DNA of 20,661 bases from Proteobacteria bacterium UBA1148 (GCA_002311835.1 DBZY01000049.1:141375-162035), one strand, 5' to 3'; positions 1-7,511 are shown, counted from the first letter of the stretch. The notes: a model not told the origin generated them from the letters alone. A program made the numbers and translations.

Positions 1-1516
1 GATATTTGCGCCTTCAACCGTAATCGCGATGGGGACAGACTCATAATTTCTAGCAAGATAGTTTTTGGGTCCTAACATAATGCCTTTTCCGCCATGTATA
101 TCCATAGCATCGTTCGCAACACAACGACCCATTTCCGTATTGTGGTACTTGAGGATAGCGGTTGGGACAGCAGGTTTTTCGCCGGCATTGAGCGCCGCGC
201 AGGTGACGCGAGAAGCCGCTGTCATGATGTAGGTGTATCCAGTCATGCGCGCAAGAACTTCACCTACACCATGAAACTTACCGATGGGGAGGTTGAACTG
301 TCGACGGATCCGCGCATAGGCGCCGGTAGCATACACTCCGGCTATGGCGGCACCTAGTGCGTTACTGGGTAAAACAATCCCGCGACCGACAGACAAAAGC
401 TCCACCAGCATCCGCCAACCTTCACCAGCCATCTTCGGTCCGCCGATGATGTAGTCCAGTGGCACAAAGACATTTTTACCTCGTGTCGGACCATTCTGAA
501 AAGGAATGTTAATGGGGAAGTGGCGGCGTCCGATTTCGACTCCTCTTAGACTGGTAGGAATCAAGGCTGCGGTGATTCCATACTCGGTTTTGTTACCTAT
601 GAGGTGGTCGGGATCGTAGAGCTTGAATGCAAGCCCAAGTACTGTAGCGATGGGGGCTAGTGTGATGTAGCGTTTGTCCCAATTAAGGCATATGCCGATG
701 ATTTCCTTGTCACCAAATTTTCCTCGGCAGACCACTCCTTTGTCTGTTATTGCGGTGGCATCAGACCCTGCGCGCGGTGAAGTTAGCGCGAAGCACGGAA
801 TCTCATCTGCCTTGGCAAGTCCTGGCAACCAACGTTTTTTCTGTTCTTCCGTACCGTAGTGGAGCAAGAGCTCCGCAGGTCCTAGTGAATTGGGTACACC
901 TATTGTTGCGGCTACAGTCGCATTTCTTGAGGCTATTTTTGTGAGCACCATCGAGTTTGCGAGAGGAGAAAATCCGAGTCCGCCGTACTCCTTGGGGATG
1001 ATCATGGAGAGAAAGTTATTTTCCTTAATGAAGACCCAGACATTGTCCGGAATTTTCAGGAGCTCATGTGTGATTTCCCAATCATCCAGGAGGTAGCAGA
1101 GCTTTTCGGTGGGCCCATCCAAGAAAGCCTGCTCTTCTTCCGTGAGCTGTGGTGCGGGCAATTCTGTGAGTTTCTGCCAATTAGGCATACCGGAGAACAG
1201 TTCACCCTCCCACCATACGCTGCCGGCTTCGAGCGCATCCCGCTCTGTTTCAGAAAGAGAGGGCAGCATATTGCGAAAGACCTCAAGGACACGAATGGTA
1301 ATGTGTTCACGACGCAGTGATTCGACATTCAGGATGGCTAGAGCGGTGAAAATAACCCACAGAATAACCGCCCAAAGAGTGCCCCCGTCAGACAAAATAG
1401 TATAAATAACTAAGATGGCACCGAGGGCTGCGGTGGAGGTTTTTAGGTCAACTCGTTTATAGGCTAATGTGAGAGATACCCCGAGAATTATGATTAGCCA
1501 AAACAAGGTTTCCATG
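1..1516 (-). CDS. fadE: Acyl-CoA dehydrogenase FadE (long, E. coli type), 3' end outside window, apparent frameshift at start
   Basis: Catalyses the first step of fatty acid beta-oxidation, acyl-CoA to trans-2-enoyl-CoA with FAD. About 500 codons are visible; E. coli FadE is about 814 residues, so roughly the last 300 lie beyond position 1. From memory of E. coli FadE, matching landmarks include WWEGELF, EEQAFLDGP, PKEYGGL, GVPNSLGPAELL, EIPCFALTSP, FPINIPFQNGPTRG, GGPKMAGEGWRMLVE, DIHGGKGIM and, at the edge, ITVEGANI, whose Glu matches the catalytic base of acyl-CoA dehydrogenases. The N-terminus has two hydrophobic segments (about residues 5-19 and 25-58), as in membrane-associated FadE. 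The reading frame is open from 1500 to 1. The best start, ATG at 1516 with GAGGTG 8 bases upstream, is one base out of frame because five A's stand at 1500-1504; with four, the protein begins METLFWLIII. In-frame alternatives are GTG at 1527 or 1536. It lies 39 bp downstream of mdh and may be cotranscribed. Confidence 0.93.
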
Positions 1517-1555
1517 GCGTGAGCACCTCAATCACAGGTTTGAGACAAGCGCGAG

Positions 1556-2548
1556 CTATAAAAGATCCGCGATATTCTTGCGTTCTTCTCGCAGCTCAGC
1601 ATCTGTTACATCCATTCGCTTCCGGCTAAAGCTATCTATGTCTAGTCCTTGAACAATCTCGTATTGCCCGTTTCCTCCGCATCTAACGGGATAGGAATAG
1701 ACTACACCTTTCGCTATCCCATAACTTCCATCGGAAGCCACTGCCATGCTAACCCAATCATCCCCGGTGGTACCCAGAGCCCAGTCTCGAACGTGATCAA
1801 TCGCCGCAGAGGCCGCAGAGGCAGCTGAAGATGCGCCGCGTGCTTTAATGATCGCTGTGCCGCGCTGTTGAACTGTGGGGATAAAAATTTCTCGATACCA
1901 GTCAATGGATATGGCGGAAGAAGCAGGCGTACCCGCCACTGTCGTGTGTGAGATATCCGGATACTGAGTTGCCGAGTGATTGCCCCATATGATCATTCCT
2001 TGAATTTCTGACACATGCACACCACTTTGCTCTGCTAACTGAGCCTTGGCACGATTGTGATCCAGTCGTGTCATGGCGGTAAAATTTTTTGGGTCTATGT
2101 TTGGAGCATTTTCTCGCGCAATCAAAGCATTAGTATTTGCTGGATTTCCAACAACCAGTACTTTTACATCGTGGTTTGCCACCTTATTTAACGCCTCTCC
2201 TTGTGCAGAGAAAATCTTAGCGTTAGCTACGAGCAAATCCTTTCGCTCCATGTCAGCGCTTCTCGGTCTCGCGCCTACTAATAATGCATGATCAGTATCT
2301 TTGAAGCCTACTAGTGGATTATCAGTGACGATAACATCGTCAAGGGTGCTAAAGGCGCAATCATCCAGTTCCATTGCGACTCCCTTGAGAGCATTCATCG
2401 CTGGCGGTATTTCTAATAATTGGAGAACAATCGGTTGGTTTGGTCCAAATAGCTGACCAGATCCAATTCGAAAAGCTAATTGGTAACCGATTTGTCCTGC
2501 CGCACCTGTAATAGCAATTCGGGCGGGTGTTTTTCTCTCTTTTGTCAT
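1556..2548 (-). CDS. mdh: Malate dehydrogenase (NAD-dependent)
   Basis: Oxidises malate to oxaloacetate in the TCA cycle. The protein is 330 residues, normal for the cytosolic-like bacterial MDH group rather than the 312-residue E. coli type. Visible motifs are the Rossmann loop GAAGQIGYQLA (15-25), an acidic residue closing the second strand in LLEIPP (44-49), which suits NAD rather than NADP, the substrate-loop arginines in GARPRSADMERKDLL (92-106), VVGNPANTNA (132-141), MTRLDHNRA (159-167) with substrate Arg161 and catalytic-relay Asp163, and IWGNHS (187-192) with proton-acceptor His191. An Ala/Ser-rich stretch, GASSAASAASAA, lies in the C-terminal half. The start is ATG; the nearest purine-rich stretch (GGCGGAG) is 13 bases upstream, so the ribosome site is weak. 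fadE follows 39 bp downstream on the same strand. Confidence 0.96.
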   Translation of the reverse strand: MTKERKTPARIAITGAAGQIGYQLAFRIGSGQLFGPNQPIVLQLLEIPPAMNALKGVAMELDDCAFSTLDDVIVTDNPLVGFKDTDHALLVGARPRSADMERKDLLVANAKIFSAQGEALNKVANHDVKVLVVGNPANTNALIARENAPNIDPKNFTAMTRLDHNRAKAQLAEQSGVHVSEIQGMIIWGNHSATQYPDISHTTVAGTPASSAISIDWYREIFIPTVQQRGTAIIKARGASSAASAASAAIDHVRDWALGTTGDDWVSMAVASDGSYGIAKGVVYSYPVRCGGNGQYEIVQGLDIDSFSRKRMDVTDAELREERKNIADLL

Positions 2549-2606
2549 GATGTTCTATGGACTCCGCCTAGATTTTAAATCCCGCGTCTGTATTGAGGGG
2601 GCGGAG

Positions 2607-2615
2607 ATTCTAGCA
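2607..2615 (-). promoter_or_regulatory. Possible extended -10 promoter for mdh
   Basis: On the minus strand the sequence TGCTAGAAT combines a TGN extension with a 5/6 match to TATAAT. It lies about 60 bases upstream of the mdh start. I see no convincing -35 box, which is tolerable for an extended -10 promoter. This is consensus matching only. Confidence 0.3.
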
Positions 2616-2791
2616 TGCAACAAAAATGATCTCGGTTGGGGTGTACGCGTACCCTGCGGGGGGCAATAGTGATCAAATGTTTCGCGTTGCTTTCCCGCAT
2701 TTCTGTCTACAATCTGACAGATATTTATCTTGAGCAAGGATCGGCAGATTAGGCACATTTGGTGAGCGTAGAACCACTATGCTGTTACAGT

Positions 2792-2843
2792 GCGGCTCGC
2801 AGAACTTGGGACCTGGTTCAAATCCCAGGGGAATATTAGCCGC
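2792..2843 (+). other. Structured element with a tRNA T-arm-like core
   Basis: The ends GCGGCT (2792-2797) and AGCCGC (2838-2843) are exact complements. Inside them, CCTGG (2812-2816) pairs with CCAGG (2825-2829) around TTCAAATC, which matches the tRNA T-loop consensus with one extra base in the 3' arm. There is no D-arm, anticodon arm or CCA end at the right spacing, so this is not a complete tRNA. It could be a decayed tRNA fragment, a small structured RNA, or a transcript-end hairpin for the gene at 2907-3251 read on the other strand. Confidence 0.3.
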
Positions 2844-2906
2844 TAAGCATCATCCTGCATCGGGAGTTCATTGACCTAGACGACTAGGAGCGGGAGCTGT
2901 GCTGGC

Positions 2907-3251
2907 TCAATCGTTGTCCGAATTGGCGTCTCTATACGATTGGACTTCTATATTGAAGTCTTCTGCCACAGCTTCCATTTCCGCAATGGCAGCGTTATGT
3001 CGGCTAGCCATGATTAATTTGTATTCCGTCGGCGCATCAGCGCCAGCGGCCGAGGACTCGTCATCCAGACATGCTAGATACGTTTCCATCGCCTCCATGT
3101 AAGTTCTTATTCCTGTCTGTGCAGTGAGGAGTTCTCCCATGGTTGCATCTACACCAGCAGGAATATTAACTAGTGGAGGATACTCGCACGCTATCGCAGC
3201 AGCCGTTGTGCCACTGGATACCAGCAGAATCAGAAACCTCAGCATTTTCAT
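2907..3251 (-). CDS. Small exported protein of unknown function
   Basis: This 114-residue protein has a clear export signal: basic start MKMLR, a hydrophobic core (6-20), then AIA before Cys22. Cleavage by signal peptidase I after Ala21 is likely; a lipoprotein with Cys22 as the lipidated residue is possible, but the -3 residue is Ala rather than Leu. The mature part is acidic and mostly helical in character, opening with CEYPPLVNIPAGVDAT and continuing LLTAQTGIRTYMEAMETYLACLDDE. Cys22 and Cys61 could form a disulfide if neither is lipidated. I recall similar small proteins of this pattern in Gammaproteobacteria but know no function for them. The start is well supported by GAGGTA six bases upstream of ATG. 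It is divergent from gshA and probably monocistronic. Confidence 0.8.
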   Translation of the reverse strand: MKMLRFLILLVSSGTTAAAIACEYPPLVNIPAGVDATMGELLTAQTGIRTYMEAMETYLACLDDESSAAGADAPTEYKLIMASRHNAAIAEMEAVAEDFNIEVQSYRDANSDND

Positions 3252-3358
3252 GGCTGTACCTCAAAACTAACGCAACCAACGAGAGAACTATACCTCAGAG
3301 ATCTAAACGACACCAAGCGTTCAGTGGTGCTGGACGCCTTACGGGGACGAGAAAAACG

Positions 3359-3472
3359 TTGAATCACAATAAATCTCATATTCAATCTAAAAAAAGAGTA
3401 TTGACCGCTCTTTGCGTTATCTGGTGGAGTATTTTTGCATTTGTCTTACCGGGCTATGCTAACCCATTATAA
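3359..3472 (+). CDS. Possible short peptide ORF resembling a signal peptide (37 residues)
   Basis: A TTG-initiated frame encodes a basic N-terminus (LNHNKSHIQSKKR), a hydrophobic stretch (VLTALCVIWWSIFAFVLP) and GYANPL before TAA. This has the shape of a complete Sec signal peptide followed by an immediate stop. It may be a small membrane peptide, a leader ORF, the truncated remnant of an exported-protein gene, or chance. A GGGGA stretch lies about 12 bases upstream of the TTG, too far to be persuasive. Its stop overlaps the next ORF as TAATG. Confidence 0.2.
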   Translation: MNHNKSHIQSKKRVLTALCVIWWSIFAFVLPGYANPL

Positions 3473-3473
3473 T
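3445..3473 (+). promoter_or_regulatory. Possible gshA promoter
   Basis: A perfect TATAAT stands at 3468-3473, with a weak -35 candidate CTTACC (3445-3450) at 17-bp spacing. Transcription would begin near 3480 and give a leader of about 50 bases before the gshA ATG at 3531. This supports the downstream start over the TTG at 3435. Confidence 0.4.
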
Positions 3474-3534
3474 GAGCAACCTAGCACCTCTGAGCATGCG
3501 CTGGGGTCTTGCGTTATTGAATCAATCTTTATGA
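3472..3534 (+). CDS. Possible 20-codon leader ORF overlapping the gshA start
   Basis: ATG at 3472 begins a 20-codon frame (MSNLAPLSMRWGLALLNQSL) ending in TGA at 3532-3534, overlapping the gshA ATG as ATGA. Its own ATG overlaps the upstream stop as TAATG. gshA has no visible Shine-Dalgarno sequence, so translational coupling from this ORF is conceivable. It lacks a ribosome site itself, and a perfect TATAAT overlaps its start, so if that is the promoter this ORF would not be on the mRNA. Confidence 0.2.
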   Translation: MSNLAPLSMRWGLALLNQSL

Positions 3535-5096
3535 GGTATCGTTTGCTGAGTTCGCAGGTCGGTTGGTTGCGCGATGGAGATAACGCTACGTTATTACGGG
3601 GCGGGTTGCGCGGTCTTGAAAAAGAGAGTCTTCGTGTAGACCACAAAGGCATCCTTTCTCATTGTCCACACCCGGAATCTCTCGGCTCTGCGCTAACCCA
3701 TCCCCACCTCACTACCGACTATTCTGAGGCCATGATGGAGTTCGTGACACCGGCCTATCCTAGTAATTGGGAGACGCTACAGTTTCTCTGTGATCTTCAC
3801 AGTTTTGTGGCGGATAACCTCGAGGATGAGTTGCTCTGGGCCCAAAGTATGCCGTGTCTGATGCCTCAGGATTGTGAAATCCCTATCGCCGACTATGGCA
3901 CATCTAATCTGGGACGGATGAAGTCTGTCTATAGGAATGGATTGGGACTTAGGTACGGTAGAACTATGCAGGCTATATCGGGGGTGCACTTCAACTACTC
4001 TCTTCCGATAGCATTCTGGGAGCCCTATCGAGAACAACAGCAGGGTCGCCAGAATCTAAAAGAGTTCATATCCGAGCAATATATGGCACTTGTCAGGGGT
4101 TATCGGCGATATGCTTGGCTTCTAATTTATCTTTTCGGAGCCTCTCCGGCATTCTGTAAGTCTTTTTCGACGGAGCGGCACCCGGTGCTGGAGGAGTTGG
4201 ATTCCCAAACATGGTACGCACCATACGGTACCTCACTGCGGATGAGCGACATTGGGTACCGGAATAAATCTCAAGCGGCTCTCCAGATCTCAGCAAACTC
4301 TCTAGATGGATATGTTTCTGATCTTGCAGCAGCGGTTACTACCCCGAACTCACAATACGGGGCGATCGGTGTTCTAGTGGATGGGGAATATCGACAATTA
4401 AACAGTAACACCTTGCAAATTGAGAACGAGTACTACAGTCCTATTCGCCCAAAGTCACGTGCGGATAATCTAGACCGTCCTACCCTAGCTTTAAAAGAGT
4501 TTGGGGTTGAGTATGTTGAGGTTCGGACACTCGATCTAAACATGATGGACCCAGTTGGAATAAATCAGAATCAACTCCGGTTTGTTGAAGCTCTGTTGAT
4601 CTATTGTTTGCTCGTTGAAAGTCCTCCGATAGACGCACGTGAACAGGCTGAGATTGACGCGCGGGACCTTCTAGTAGCCCGTGAGGGCCGTCAACCGGGG
4701 CTAAAACTACCACGCAATGGGCGAAAAGTTACCTTGACGGACTGGGCTTTGGAGATTCTGGAGACTGTCAGGGAGATTGCTGTGGTACTAGATGTCGGCG
4801 ATGAGGGTTATGTAAGTGCCACGGATGCTCAGGTTGCTGCCGTGCTAGAGTCTGAGTTAACGCCCTCGGCTCATATTCTGAATCACATGCGCACCGCAGG
4901 AGCAAGTTTTTTGGAGTTCACACTAGAGTCATCCCGTGCCCATGCAAAATATTTCTCGAACCTGCAGTTAACCCCCGAGAAGCAGAATATGTTGTGTCAG
5001 TTTGCAGTTGAGTCACTACAGGAACAACGTCGATTAGAAGAGCATCCGCAGCAGCCATTCGATGCATATTTGAAAGACTACTTTGAGCGCGGTTAG
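3531..5096 (+). CDS. gshA: Glutamate-cysteine ligase (gamma-glutamylcysteine synthetase)
   Basis: Catalyses the ATP-dependent joining of glutamate and cysteine, the first and rate-setting step of glutathione synthesis. The open frame extends up to TTG at 3435, but ATG at 3531 gives 521 residues against 518 in E. coli GshA and places the N-terminus like the family. Motifs numbered from that ATG: GLEKESLRVD (28-37), with glutamates matching the E. coli metal/ATP-binding pair; ALTHPHLTTDYSEAMMEF (54-71); NGLGLRYGRTMQAISGVHFNYSLP (136-159); then SLRMSDIGYRNKSQ, LNSNTLQIENEYYSPIRPK and GVEYVEVRTLDLNMMDP. No key residue looks missing. No Shine-Dalgarno sequence precedes the ATG, which overlaps the stop of a 20-codon ORF. 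The gene is convergent with the flavoprotein gene at 5213. gshB is not in the window. Confidence 0.95.
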   Translation: MRYRLLSSQVGWLRDGDNATLLRGGLRGLEKESLRVDHKGILSHCPHPESLGSALTHPHLTTDYSEAMMEFVTPAYPSNWETLQFLCDLHSFVADNLEDELLWAQSMPCLMPQDCEIPIADYGTSNLGRMKSVYRNGLGLRYGRTMQAISGVHFNYSLPIAFWEPYREQQQGRQNLKEFISEQYMALVRGYRRYAWLLIYLFGASPAFCKSFSTERHPVLEELDSQTWYAPYGTSLRMSDIGYRNKSQAALQISANSLDGYVSDLAAAVTTPNSQYGAIGVLVDGEYRQLNSNTLQIENEYYSPIRPKSRADNLDRPTLALKEFGVEYVEVRTLDLNMMDPVGINQNQLRFVEALLIYCLLVESPPIDAREQAEIDARDLLVAREGRQPGLKLPRNGRKVTLTDWALEILETVREIAVVLDVGDEGYVSATDAQVAAVLESELTPSAHILNHMRTAGASFLEFTLESSRAHAKYFSNLQLTPEKQNMLCQFAVESLQEQRRLEEHPQQPFDAYLKDYFERG

Positions 5097-5130
5097 AAGC
5101 AGAAACAGGGAGTTCTGACCCTGACTCCAT

Positions 5131-5187
5131 GGATAGGTTAGTTTCAAGAACCTCTTCTTGAGATTTAGTTAACCTCTGTTTCTATCC
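5131..5187. terminator. Hairpin between convergent genes, possible bidirectional terminator
   Basis: Between the ends of gshA and the reductase gene a nested hairpin can be drawn. The inner stem TCAAGAA/TTCTTGA (5144-5150 and 5155-5161) has a CCTC tetraloop and extends two pairs further including one G-T. The middle stem is AGGTTA/TAACCT (5135-5140 and 5170-5175) and the outer is GGAT/ATCC (5131-5134 and 5184-5187). There is no long T-run on either strand, so Rho-independent termination is uncertain. Confidence 0.4.
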
Positions 5188-5212
5188 AGATGGCCATAGA
5201 GTAATGCTTGGG

Positions 5213-6436
5213 TTAGTTGTCAATTAGGCTGGTGAGATCAATTTTCTCATCCGCTAGCAATTCAGCGTGTACTGGTGTTTTGGCTGAGATCAGTTTTTTG
5301 CCGATCAAGAAATCCTTCGGAGAATTGATGGCGTTGACTGCAAGCAATTGCCCCGAACGAAGGTAAAAAACCGTGAAGGGAGACTTACTGGGAGTACCTC
5401 TGATGACGACCTGTTCATGCCCTTCAGATAATCCGGCGATTTGCAGCTTCAAATCGTATTGATCAGACCAGAACCATGGTGTTACTGCATAGGGCTCCAG
5501 CATACCTAGGTGAGTCATTGAAGCCGTTTTTGCCTGATCAATGGCATTTTGGACGGATTCTAGTCGTACATGCTTGCCGAGTAGGCGGCTCGGGTGATTG
5601 GTGCAGTCTCCTGCAGCGAGGATTTTGTAATCTTCAGTACGTGCAAACTCATCCACTAGAATGCCGTTTTTACACGCTATCCCTGCGTCTGCTGCTAATC
5701 CAACTTCGGGGACTACGCCGATGCCGACAATCACTAGATCACACGGAAACCGCTGTCCATCTGAAATTTCTACCGCCTCGACCCGCTCCCCTCCGATGAA
5801 ACGACTTACAACGGTGTTGCATCGGATTTCGACGTTGGCCCGGGTGTGATAATCGAGATAGAACTGAGACACTTCTGGGCAGACGACGCGCGCCATTACA
5901 CGATCTACTGCTTCTAAAATCGTAACCTCAAGGCCCCTCAACGCGGAAATTGCGGCTACCTCCAGACCGATATATCCCGCCCCGACTACGACGAGACGAC
6001 TGCCGGTCTCCATGCTGCTCAGGATGGCGTCTGCATCTACCATAGTCCGAACGTAGTGAATTCCTAACAGATCTGCCCCAGGCACTCCTAGGCGTCGAAC
6101 ACGGCTTCCCGTTGCAAGCAGCATTCTGTCGTAGTGCAGGGTCCGCCCATCATCCAGAGTCAGGTGGCGTAAATCGGGATCCAATTGTTTCGCTCGAATG
6201 CCGAGCTCCACGCTCACGCAGTTCTTTTCATAGAAGGTCAGTGGCCGCAGGAATAAACGATCCCGTTCTAGATTACCGGTAAGGTATTTCTTCGAAAGTG
6301 GGGGGCGCTGATAGGGTAGGTAGTTCTCTTCGCCCACAAGCGTGATTCTTCCGTCAAACTTGTTCTGCCTCAACGTCTGGATTGCTTGGACTGCGGCTTG
6401 ACCTCCGCCCACGATGACAAAATGTTCCGTTGCCAT
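5213..6436 (-). CDS. FAD/NAD(P)-dependent oxidoreductase of the ferredoxin/rubredoxin reductase family
   Basis: This 407-residue flavoprotein has the two-dinucleotide-fold layout of oxygenase-coupled ferredoxin reductases (BphA4/HcaD-like) and rubredoxin reductases. Visible motifs are the FAD-binding VGGGQAA (9-15), PYQRPPLSK (41-49), ATGSR (108-112), the NAD(P)-binding VGAGYIGLEVAA (151-162), the second FAD motif AAGDC (274-278) and PWFWSDQYDLKLQIAG (320-335), typical of this family's C-terminal domain. There is no CxxxxC redox pair, so it is not a disulfide reductase. It would pass electrons from NAD(P)H to a small iron-sulfur protein, but no ferredoxin, rubredoxin or oxygenase gene lies nearby, so the partner is unknown. 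The start is ATG with no clear Shine-Dalgarno sequence. It is divergent from qorA across 69 bp and shares a possible operator with it. Confidence 0.9.
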   Translation of the reverse strand: MATEHFVIVGGGQAAVQAIQTLRQNKFDGRITLVGEENYLPYQRPPLSKKYLTGNLERDRLFLRPLTFYEKNCVSVELGIRAKQLDPDLRHLTLDDGRTLHYDRMLLATGSRVRRLGVPGADLLGIHYVRTMVDADAILSSMETGSRLVVVGAGYIGLEVAAISALRGLEVTILEAVDRVMARVVCPEVSQFYLDYHTRANVEIRCNTVVSRFIGGERVEAVEISDGQRFPCDLVIVGIGVVPEVGLAADAGIACKNGILVDEFARTEDYKILAAGDCTNHPSRLLGKHVRLESVQNAIDQAKTASMTHLGMLEPYAVTPWFWSDQYDLKLQIAGLSEGHEQVVIRGTPSKSPFTVFYLRSGQLLAVNAINSPKDFLIGKKLISAKTPVHAELLADEKIDLTSLIDN

Positions 6437-6460
6437 GGGTTTGTTTATTCACAGTTATTA

Positions 6461-6483
6461 GTTAAGAATTCCAATCTTAACTT
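6461..6483. promoter_or_regulatory. Perfect 8-bp inverted repeat between divergent redox genes
   Basis: AGTTAAGA (6461-6468) and TCTTAACT (6476-6483) are exact complements separated by seven bases, giving a 23-bp dyad. It sits in the middle of the 69-bp gap between the flavoprotein gene (minus) and qorA (plus), where one bound regulator could affect both. It may equally be chance symmetry in an AT-rich region. Confidence 0.4.
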
Positions 6484-6505
6484 TTTCAGATAGGGGAGCG
6501 GCAAT

Positions 6506-7480
6506 ATGACGCGCGCAATTCGAATTAATGAAGTTGGAGGTCCCGAGGCTCTTCAATGGGTTGAAGTGGACGTAGGTGAGCCGGGGCCTGGAGAAGCGCG
6601 CATTGCCCACACTGCTATCGGTGTTAACTTTATTGATACCTATCATCGCTCGGGACTTTACCCCCTCGAACTACCAACCGGTCTTGGCGGTGAGGCTTCA
6701 GGCATTGTCATGAGTGTTGGGGAAGGGGTTGATTATATTGTACCTGGAGACCGGGTTGCTTACGCTGCTCCTCGACCTGCAGGTTCCTATTCCGAAGAAC
6801 GCATCATGCCTGTGAAATGGCTCGTCAAATTACCTGAAGACGTCAGTGACGATATGGGAGCTGCCATGCTTCTGAAGGGTCTGACGAGCTGGTACCTACT
6901 TCGGCAGACATATCGAGTTCAGCCTGGTGACTGGGTTCTACTCTACGCAGCAGCTGGTGGGGTCGGACTGATAGCTGCACAATGGGCCCAGCAGTTGGGT
7001 GCTCACGTCATCGGAGTTGTTAGTACGGAGGAGAAGCGCCAACTGGCACTGTCACGCGGGTGTGAAGCCGTATTGCTTTCTGATGACGATATCGTTGGGG
7101 CGGTGCGCGAACTGACTGGGGGCGAGGGGGTACCAGTTGTCTACGACCCTGTCGGTAAGGACACTGTTGTCACGTCGATGGACTGCCTGAGGCCTAGGGG
7201 TATGTTGGTTAGTTTTGGTAACGCCTCGGGCCCTGTCGACTGTCTCAACCTATTGGAGCTGGCCAAGCGCGGTTCTCTGTATGTTACGAGGCCTGTGATG
7301 TGGAATTACGTAAGTAGTCGGGAAGAGCTGGACGAGGGTTGCGCAGAGTTATTCGCACAGGTTCAAGGCGGTAACGTAGAGATAGAAATAGGTCAGCGGT
7401 TCCCCCTCAGTGATGCTGCGGATGCGCATCGTGCGCTGGAAGCACGCCAGACAGTTGGTTCGACTCTTCTGGTGCCTTGA
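6506..7480 (+). CDS. qorA: Quinone oxidoreductase (zinc-independent, MDR superfamily)
   Basis: An NADPH-dependent quinone reductase of the zinc-free medium-chain dehydrogenase/reductase superfamily. At 324 residues it is close to the E. coli enzyme (327) and follows it closely in the regions I can recall: GVNFIDTYHRSGLYPL (39-54), LKGLTSWYLLRQTY (123-136), the nucleotide loop YAAAGGVGLIAAQWA (147-161), VVYDPVGKDT (211-220), SFGNASGPV (236-244), RGSLYVTRP and the C-terminal QTVGSTLLVP. The Cys and His zinc ligands of alcohol dehydrogenases are absent, as expected. The start is secure: AGGGGAG lies about eight bases upstream of ATG. It ends 22 bp from the convergent DASS transporter gene. Confidence 0.95.
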   Translation: MTRAIRINEVGGPEALQWVEVDVGEPGPGEARIAHTAIGVNFIDTYHRSGLYPLELPTGLGGEASGIVMSVGEGVDYIVPGDRVAYAAPRPAGSYSEERIMPVKWLVKLPEDVSDDMGAAMLLKGLTSWYLLRQTYRVQPGDWVLLYAAAGGVGLIAAQWAQQLGAHVIGVVSTEEKRQLALSRGCEAVLLSDDDIVGAVRELTGGEGVPVVYDPVGKDTVVTSMDCLRPRGMLVSFGNASGPVDCLNLLELAKRGSLYVTRPVMWNYVSSREELDEGCAELFAQVQGGNVEIEIGQRFPLSDAADAHRALEARQTVGSTLLVP

Positions 7481-7496
7481 CCGGGGCTGGATACGG

Positions 7497-7511
7497 GTGC
7501 CATCAGGGCAC
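7497..7511. terminator. Small hairpin between convergent genes
   Basis: GTGCC (7497-7501) pairs with GGCAC (7507-7511) around ATCAG, spanning the stop of the transporter gene in the tight qorA/transporter junction. It is only a 5-bp stem without a T-run, so any role in termination is weakly supported. Confidence 0.15.

Larger units (their letters stand above)
2549..2906. other. Intergenic region without a convincing gene
   Basis: This 358-bp stretch separates mdh from the small exported-protein gene. It holds the putative mdh promoter, the hairpin at 2792-2843, and a small hairpin at 2875-2888 (CCTAG, ACGA loop, CTAGG) just past the exported-protein stop that has no T-run. The only open frame over 60 codons (2555-2758, minus) shows no recognisable domain and runs over the putative promoter, so I do not call it. 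Confidence 0.6.

Noticed and set aside
1056..1328. Open frames over fadE in other frames on both strands
   Set aside because: They overlap a strongly conserved FadE coding frame and show no domain of their own.
2555..2758. 67-codon minus-strand open frame upstream of mdh
   Set aside because: No recognisable domain, and it runs through the likely mdh promoter, including GC-rich intergenic sequence; looks like chance.
2770..2860. Complete tRNA gene suggested by the GTTCAAATCC T-loop
   Set aside because: No D-arm, anticodon arm or CCA end at proper spacing, and the T-stem needs a one-base bulge; kept only as a T-arm-like structure.
3435..3530. 32-residue N-terminal extension of GshA from TTG 3435
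   Set aside because: ATG 3531 gives family length and alignment, and a perfect TATAAT lies inside the would-be extension.
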